NCBI GenBank assembly: GCA_900552885.1
Contig: USBM01000066.1
Location: 1-9,929 of the forward strand
From: an uncultured Clostridium sp.
GTDB lineage: Bacteria > Bacillota > Clostridia > Lachnospirales > Lachnospiraceae
DNA length: 9,929 nucleotides
Reading direction: 5' to 3'
Of this stretch, positions 6,240 through 9,929 are shown piece after piece (positions within the stretch are counted from its first letter, which is position 1; the number at the start of each line of letters is the position of its first letter). A program made the translations under genes and the position numbers. The notes below the pieces were generated by a model. The model searched no databases. It was not told the origin of the DNA and saw only the letters and a list, made by a program, of their open reading frames with translations.

Positions 6240-7115
6240 ATGAAAGTGTTTCGGGATATTGTTGCAGCTATGTTGATCGGAATTATGGGGGGATTGTTGG
6301 TCACGACGTGGTCTTACTATAATAAGCATAAGGAAGGTGGTGTCGCACAAACATTACTTGCTGTTGCCAATAGCTTCAATGAAGTGTCAAAAGCATATGG
6401 AGGAGAGGATAATTTAACTGCGGTTAATTATGACACGATCAATGAAACTGTCCAGTCTGCATTTGAGAAGATTGAAAATGGAGAGGTGGATTCTGTCGAA
6501 GAAGCAGTGCTTGGAAGTCTGTTTCAAAAATCGGAAACGCATAGTGATGTATTGATGATGGACGGAACAGATGGAGGTATTGATGAGGGAGCACCGTATT
6601 CCGGTATTTTGCGGTTTCACGTCAGAGCTAACAGTGATACAGAGGAAGATCAGGCACTCAAAATGGCGGTGAAAGAGGATGTGGTAACCATGTTAAAACC
6701 GTTGTTGAAGGATTGTGCAGATGTGGGCGAAAGCAAGCAGGTGATTGTTGCCAATCTGCAGAATATCTATACGACAGCGGTCAATACGATCACGGAACAG
6801 GGCTATGATTATCCGGTTAAGGTGTATGTTACGGAAGAGAAATTTCCGGCAAAGACATATGGAGATCTGACATTTCCGGAAGGAAAATATCAGGCACTCC
6901 GGGTAGATATTGGTAAGGCAGAAGGTCAGAACTGGTGGTGCGTGATGTTTCCGCCCCTTTGTTTTGTGGATGAGTCGACTGCCGTTGTAGATGAGAATGG
7001 GAAAGAAATGTTAAAAGAAAATCTGACGAAGGAAGAATATGAAACGTTGTTTGCAAATGGAAATATAGAGGGAAAGTCAAGGATCTGGGAATGGATTAAA
7101 AATAAGACGAGATAA
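6240..7115 (+). CDS. spoIIR: SpoIIR, stage II sporulation signalling protein
   Basis: SpoIIR is made in the forespore, exported to the intermembrane space, and triggers the protease SpoIIGA in the mother cell to process pro-sigma-E. The 291-residue product starts with a signal or anchor helix (about 5-25, IVAAMLIGIMGGLLVTTW). The SpoIIR domain begins near residue 122: ILRFHVRANSDTEEDQALK (123-141), FPAKTYGDLTFPEGKYQALRV (202-222), then GQNWWCVMFPPLCFVD (229-244). These are the signature blocks of the family. B. subtilis SpoIIR is shorter (about 224 residues). The difference is an acidic stretch of roughly 90 residues (about 30-120) between the N-terminal helix and the domain. AAGGAAGG lies just upstream of the ATG. 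The gene sits between the germinant receptor operon and pyk and probably has its own sigma-F promoter. No terminator is visible after it. Confidence 0.93.
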   Translation: MKVFRDIVAAMLIGIMGGLLVTTWSYYNKHKEGGVAQTLLAVANSFNEVSKAYGGEDNLTAVNYDTINETVQSAFEKIENGEVDSVEEAVLGSLFQKSETHSDVLMMDGTDGGIDEGAPYSGILRFHVRANSDTEEDQALKMAVKEDVVTMLKPLLKDCADVGESKQVIVANLQNIYTTAVNTITEQGYDYPVKVYVTEEKFPAKTYGDLTFPEGKYQALRVDIGKAEGQNWWCVMFPPLCFVDESTAVVDENGKEMLKENLTKEEYETLFANGNIEGKSRIWEWIKNKTR

Positions 7116-7151
7116 GGTTTAACTAAGAATCGGAGTTTCCCCAAATTTAAC

Positions 7152-7181
7152 TTGTAATGCATAGAGAGTTTGTTGTAAAAT
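7152..7181 (+). promoter_or_regulatory. probable sigma-A promoter for pyk
   Basis: TTGTAA at 7152-7157, an 18-base spacer and TAAAAT at 7176-7181. Each hexamer differs from consensus at two positions or fewer. The leader to the pyk ATG would be about 70 nt; it contains a small GTGC/GCAC hairpin (7232-7244) just before the ribosome binding site. Confidence 0.45.
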
Positions 7182-7259
7182 AATTACGGTTCAATAGTAG
7201 GAAAGAGAAGCACCCTAAGAAAGGATAATGTGTGCGGTAAGCACGACAGGGAGATAAGT

Positions 7260-9020
7260 ATGAATATGCGTAAAACAAAGATTATATGTACATTAGGACC
7301 GGCGACAGAGGATGATCAGGTCTTAAGAGAATTGATGATACAGGGGATGAATGTGGCAAGATTTAATTTCTCGCACGGGGATCATGCACAACACAAGAAG
7401 AATTTGGAGCGTGTGCAGAGAATCAGGGAGGAATTAGGGCTTCCGATTGCTGCATTGTTAGATACAAAGGGACCGGAGATTCGTGTTAAGAATTTTAAGG
7501 ATGGAAAAGTTGAGTTAAAGAATGGTCAGGAATTTACTTTGACGACCAGAGAAGTGGAAGGTGACGATAAGATTGTTTCCATCACGTACAAGGATCTGGT
7601 AGATGATGTCAAAGTCGGAACCAGAATTCTGATTGATGATGGCTTGATTTCTATGCGTGTGGAGACGATCACAGAGACAGATATTATCTGTGTAGTAGAG
7701 AATGGGGGACCGGTATCGAACCACAAGGGGGTTAATGTACCGAATGTTGCCCTTTCTATGCCGTATGTGAGTGAGAAGGACCGGGATGATATCATTTTCG
7801 GTATCGAACAGGGCTTTGATTTCATTGCGGCTTCCTTTGTAAGAAGTGCAGATGATATCTTAGAGATCCGGGATATCTTAAGCCAGCATAACTGTAATTC
7901 GATTAATATCATTGCGAAGATCGAGAATATGCAGGGTGTTGATAATATTGACGAGATCATCCGGGTATCCGATGGTGTTATGATCGCCCGTGGTGATATG
8001 GGAGTTGAGATTCCGTTTGAGGAAGTGCCATCTATCCAGAAGATGATCATTAAAAAAGTATATAATGCAGAAAAGATTGTCATTACAGCTACGCAGATGT
8101 TGGATTCCATGATGAAGAATCCAAGACCGACAAGAGCAGAGGCAACGGATGTTGCCAATGCAATTTATGATGGAACTTCTGCTATTATGTTGTCCGGTGA
8201 GACGGCAGCGGGATTGTATCCGGTGGAAGCACTTAAGACGATGGTACGTATTGCGGAGCGCACAGAAGCAGATATTGATCTGGTAAAGAGATTTAACAAT
8301 AGAGAGAGCCTTGTGAATCCGGATATTACGAATGCAATCGCACATGCAACCTGTACGACAGCAATGGATCTGAATGCATCTGCAATTGTTACGGTTACGA
8401 AGTCCGGTAAGACTGCACGTATGATTTCAAAGTATCGTCCGTCATGTCCGATCATTGGATGCAGTCCATATGAGAATGTATGGAGACAGTTGAATCTTTC
8501 CTGGGGTGTGATTCCTTTAATGGTGGAAGAGAAGACGAATACAGATGATCTGTTTGAACATGCGATTCAGCAGGCAGAGAAGAAACACTATGTAAAACAA
8601 GGAGAGATCACGGTTATTACGGCGGGTGTTCCACTTGGAGTATCCGGTACAACGAACCTTATTAAGGTACATGTAGTAGGGCATATATTAGTTAAGGGAC
8701 GTGGCGTGAATAATCGTAAGACAACGGCAAGTCTTTGTGTTGGCAAGGATGAGATGGAGATCATTGATAATTTCAAAGAAGGTGATATCATCGTATTGCC
8801 GGAGACAAGCAATGACATTATGGATGAGCTTCGTCAGGCATCCGGTATTATCGTAGAGGATGAAGGACATAATTCTCACGCAGGTATTGTAGGACTTAGT
8901 CTGGATATTCCGGTTATTTTAGGTGCTAAGAATGCAACAGATATTCTGAAATCCGGTGCGGTTGTTACCGTAGATGCAGAGAAGGGAATCGTATCTTCTG
9001 ACATTTCGGACGTACAATAA
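7260..9020 (+). CDS. pyk: pyruvate kinase with C-terminal phosphohistidine (PEP-utilising) domain
   Basis: Pyruvate kinase converts phosphoenolpyruvate and ADP to pyruvate and ATP, the last step of glycolysis, in the cytosol. The 586-residue product matches the long form of Bacillus and Clostridia rather than the roughly 470-residue E. coli form. Motifs in order: TKIICTLGPA (6-15), VARFNFSHG with the phosphate-binding arginine (about 32-40), LLDTKGPEIR (67-76), IAKIENM with K220 and E222, MIARGDMGVE with the metal-binding acid (241-250), ATQMLDSM (277-284), then PTRAEATDVANA and SGETAAG. The allosteric C domain follows. The extra C-terminal swivelling domain carries NSHAGIVG with the characteristic histidine (H540). 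AGGGAG at 7248-7253, 6 bases before ATG 7260, fixes the start; the in-frame GTG at 7230 would add ten unconserved residues. Confidence 0.97.
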   Translation: MNMRKTKIICTLGPATEDDQVLRELMIQGMNVARFNFSHGDHAQHKKNLERVQRIREELGLPIAALLDTKGPEIRVKNFKDGKVELKNGQEFTLTTREVEGDDKIVSITYKDLVDDVKVGTRILIDDGLISMRVETITETDIICVVENGGPVSNHKGVNVPNVALSMPYVSEKDRDDIIFGIEQGFDFIAASFVRSADDILEIRDILSQHNCNSINIIAKIENMQGVDNIDEIIRVSDGVMIARGDMGVEIPFEEVPSIQKMIIKKVYNAEKIVITATQMLDSMMKNPRPTRAEATDVANAIYDGTSAIMLSGETAAGLYPVEALKTMVRIAERTEADIDLVKRFNNRESLVNPDITNAIAHATCTTAMDLNASAIVTVTKSGKTARMISKYRPSCPIIGCSPYENVWRQLNLSWGVIPLMVEEKTNTDDLFEHAIQQAEKKHYVKQGEITVITAGVPLGVSGTTNLIKVHVVGHILVKGRGVNNRKTTASLCVGKDEMEIIDNFKEGDIIVLPETSNDIMDELRQASGIIVEDEGHNSHAGIVGLSLDIPVILGAKNATDILKSGAVVTVDAEKGIVSSDISDVQ

Positions 9021-9044
9021 TTTTATTAACTTGTGTTATTGTAC
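9012..9044 (+). repeat. AT-rich 9-bp inverted repeat across the pyk stop codon
   Basis: GTACAATAA (9012-9020, ending in the pyk stop codon) and TTATTGTAC (9036-9044) form a perfect 9-bp stem with a 15-nt loop. It is AT-rich and lacks a following T tract, so at best a weak terminator. Its 3' arm overlaps the palindrome ATTGTACAAT (9038-9047). Confidence 0.35.
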
Positions 9045-9059
9045 AATTCGTCTTATAAT
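9031..9059 (+). promoter_or_regulatory. sigma-A promoter for the CpXC gene, with a palindrome in its spacer
   Basis: TTGTGT at 9031-9036, exactly 17 bases, and a perfect TATAAT at 9054-9059. The predicted start is near 9066, about 29 bases before the ATG at 9095. The perfect 10-bp palindrome ATTGTACAAT (9038-9047) lies in the spacer and could be an operator. Confidence 0.6.
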
Positions 9060-9094
9060 TGAGTAAATGTATTTACACCAGAAGGAGAAAATGA

Positions 9095-9781
9095 ATGTCA
9101 GAGATTACGAAACAAACAATAGCATGTCCAAAATGTGGCAAGATGATTCAGATCGATGTATGGGATAGTATTGATATTCCTTATGATATAGAGCAGAAAG
9201 AGAAAGTACTTAAGAATACGTTTTTCAAAGCAACCTGTGAAGACTGTAAGATTGCTTATAAGTGCTTATATAATGATATGGAGCAGAAGTTCCTGATCTG
9301 GTTGGCACCAAGATTAGAAGAGGAAGAGAAAGCAGAAGTTGCAGAGTATAATGAGAAATTGAAGACGGATAACCGCCTGCGTTTAGCACAGGGCGGATAT
9401 ACGTACCGGATCGTACGCAACGACAATGAACTGCGTGAGAAGGTGCTGATCTTTGATGAAGGATTGGATGACCGTTATATTGAGACAATGAAACTTGTCT
9501 ATGTGCCGGCGTTTAAGAAGAACATTGCCAAAGACAGCAAGATCTTGGGATTGTATTTTGATAAGAAGTCATCCGGAGAGGGATATCAGTGGGTATTGAT
9601 CTTCGATAACAAGAAGCCTGTCATTGCGGATATCAACATGGATATCTACGAAGACATGAAAGACAAATTACATGATCTGGTAGAAGAAAAGACCGGAGAA
9701 GGTTTTATTCAGATCAGTGCACCATGGGCGATGGATGTTATGACCACGCGCATGGATGGCATGGAAACGCCGGAACAGTAG
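9095..9781 (+). CDS. CpXC-domain protein with N-terminal zinc ribbon, function unknown
   Basis: A 228-residue soluble protein. ACPKCG (C11, C14) and TCEDC (C48, C51) give two CxxC pairs about 34 residues apart, the pattern of the CpXC family (Cys-Pro-x-Cys plus a later CxxC), which should bind one zinc. Between them WDSIDIPYDIEQKEKVLKNTFF fits the family pattern of a short sheet and helix. Residues about 80-228 are acidic and mixed helix and strand, with no enzyme motif that I recognise. The family is common in Clostridia but has no established role. GAAGGAG (9081-9087), 7 bases upstream, fixes the start; an out-of-frame ATG at 9091 is ignored. It has its own promoter and a strong terminator, so it is probably monocistronic, though read-through from pyk is possible. 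Confidence 0.85.
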   Translation: MSEITKQTIACPKCGKMIQIDVWDSIDIPYDIEQKEKVLKNTFFKATCEDCKIAYKCLYNDMEQKFLIWLAPRLEEEEKAEVAEYNEKLKTDNRLRLAQGGYTYRIVRNDNELREKVLIFDEGLDDRYIETMKLVYVPAFKKNIAKDSKILGLYFDKKSSGEGYQWVLIFDNKKPVIADINMDIYEDMKDKLHDLVEEKTGEGFIQISAPWAMDVMTTRMDGMETPEQ

Positions 9782-9791
9782 AATGAAGATG

Positions 9792-9826
9792 GAAGTGTTG
9801 TCAGTGCGACAGCACTTCTTTTTTTT
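9792..9826 (+). terminator. strong intrinsic terminator after the CpXC gene
   Basis: GAAGTGTTGTC (9792-9802) pairs with GACAGCACTTC (9808-9818) over 11 bp (one G-U wobble) with a 5-nt loop, followed directly by eight T residues (9819-9826). It lies 11 bases after the stop codon. Confidence 0.93.
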
Positions 9827-9883
9827 GAAATGAAGGGAAGTTAATTGATATCATGTATTGAGTGTTGTTTATAAAATTTATGT

Positions 9884-9929
9884 CATATCTACTTTGAAGT
9901 CCCATTTATGGGACTTTAGTTTTGATATG
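9884..9929. repeat. nested imperfect hairpin at the window edge
   Basis: AAGTCCCA (9897-9904) and TGGGACTT (9909-9916) form an 8-bp stem with loop TTTA. CATATC (9884-9889) and GATATG (9924-9929) form an outer stem across a symmetric 7x7 internal loop. TTTAGTTTT after the inner stem is a weak T tract on the plus strand, so it may be a second or convergent terminator. No gene is visible in 9827-9929. Confidence 0.4.

Noticed and set aside
7230..7259. Upstream GTG start for pyruvate kinase.
   Set aside because: The ten added residues are not typical of the family, and AGGGAG sits right before ATG 7260.
7526..8158. A 210-residue open frame on the minus strand inside pyk.
   Set aside because: The plus strand is unmistakable pyruvate kinase over the whole stretch; the opposite frame has no family motif and no ribosome binding site that I can see.
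9845..9875. A promoter (TTGATA, 19 bases, TATAAA) near the right edge.
   Set aside because: The spacing is long and no gene starts downstream within the window.

Overview
The window reads as chromosome from a low-to-mid GC, motile, spore-forming Clostridia, most likely the Lachnospiraceae (Roseburia/Agathobacter-like). The reasons are strong AGGAGG-type ribosome binding sites, a MEP-pathway gene, GerA-family germination genes, spoIIR, a pyruvate kinase with the extra C-terminal phosphohistidine domain, and a textbook flagellar sigma-28 promoter. I see no rRNA, tRNA, CRISPR array, insertion sequence or phage gene.

Layout. 1-115 is gene-poor; one weak candidate gene start on the minus strand runs off the left edge. 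116-727 (minus) is a 203-residue conserved protein of unknown function, preceded by a near-perfect sigma-28 promoter. 728-987 is a divergent regulatory region. 988-2547 (plus) is an ispE-gntR pair; a near-perfect 23-bp inverted repeat at its predicted transcription start suggests autoregulation by the GntR/FCD protein. 2548-2776 is a regulatory gap with a perfect-consensus sigma-G promoter and a long-range 14-bp inverted repeat that ends at the start codon of the next gene. 2777-6177 is a two-gene spore germinant receptor operon: a GerA subunit and an unusual protein joining a GerB-type permease to a shortened GerC-type lipoprotein. 6240-7115 is spoIIR, with a possible sigma-F promoter. 7260-9020 is pyk. 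9095-9781 is a CpXC zinc-ribbon protein with its own promoter and a strong terminator. 9827-9929 holds another hairpin and no gene.

How the parts relate. The middle is a sporulation and germination island (germinant receptor for the spore inner membrane, plus the forespore-to-mother-cell signal SpoIIR) set between housekeeping metabolism (isoprenoid precursor synthesis, glycolysis). Each block appears to use a different sigma factor: sigma-28 for the minus-strand gene, sigma-A for ispE-gntR, pyk and the CpXC gene, sigma-G for the germinant receptor, and probably sigma-F for spoIIR.

The two most interesting points are these. (a) The 5' arm of the hairpin before the gerA-family gene lies inside the sigma-G promoter. 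Read-through mRNA from ispE-gntR should fold and hide the ribosome binding site (or terminate), while mRNA started at the sigma-G promoter lacks that arm and stays open. (b) The GerB-GerC fusion carries an internal lipobox after a very basic linker. All function calls rest on motif recognition by eye; no database search was run.
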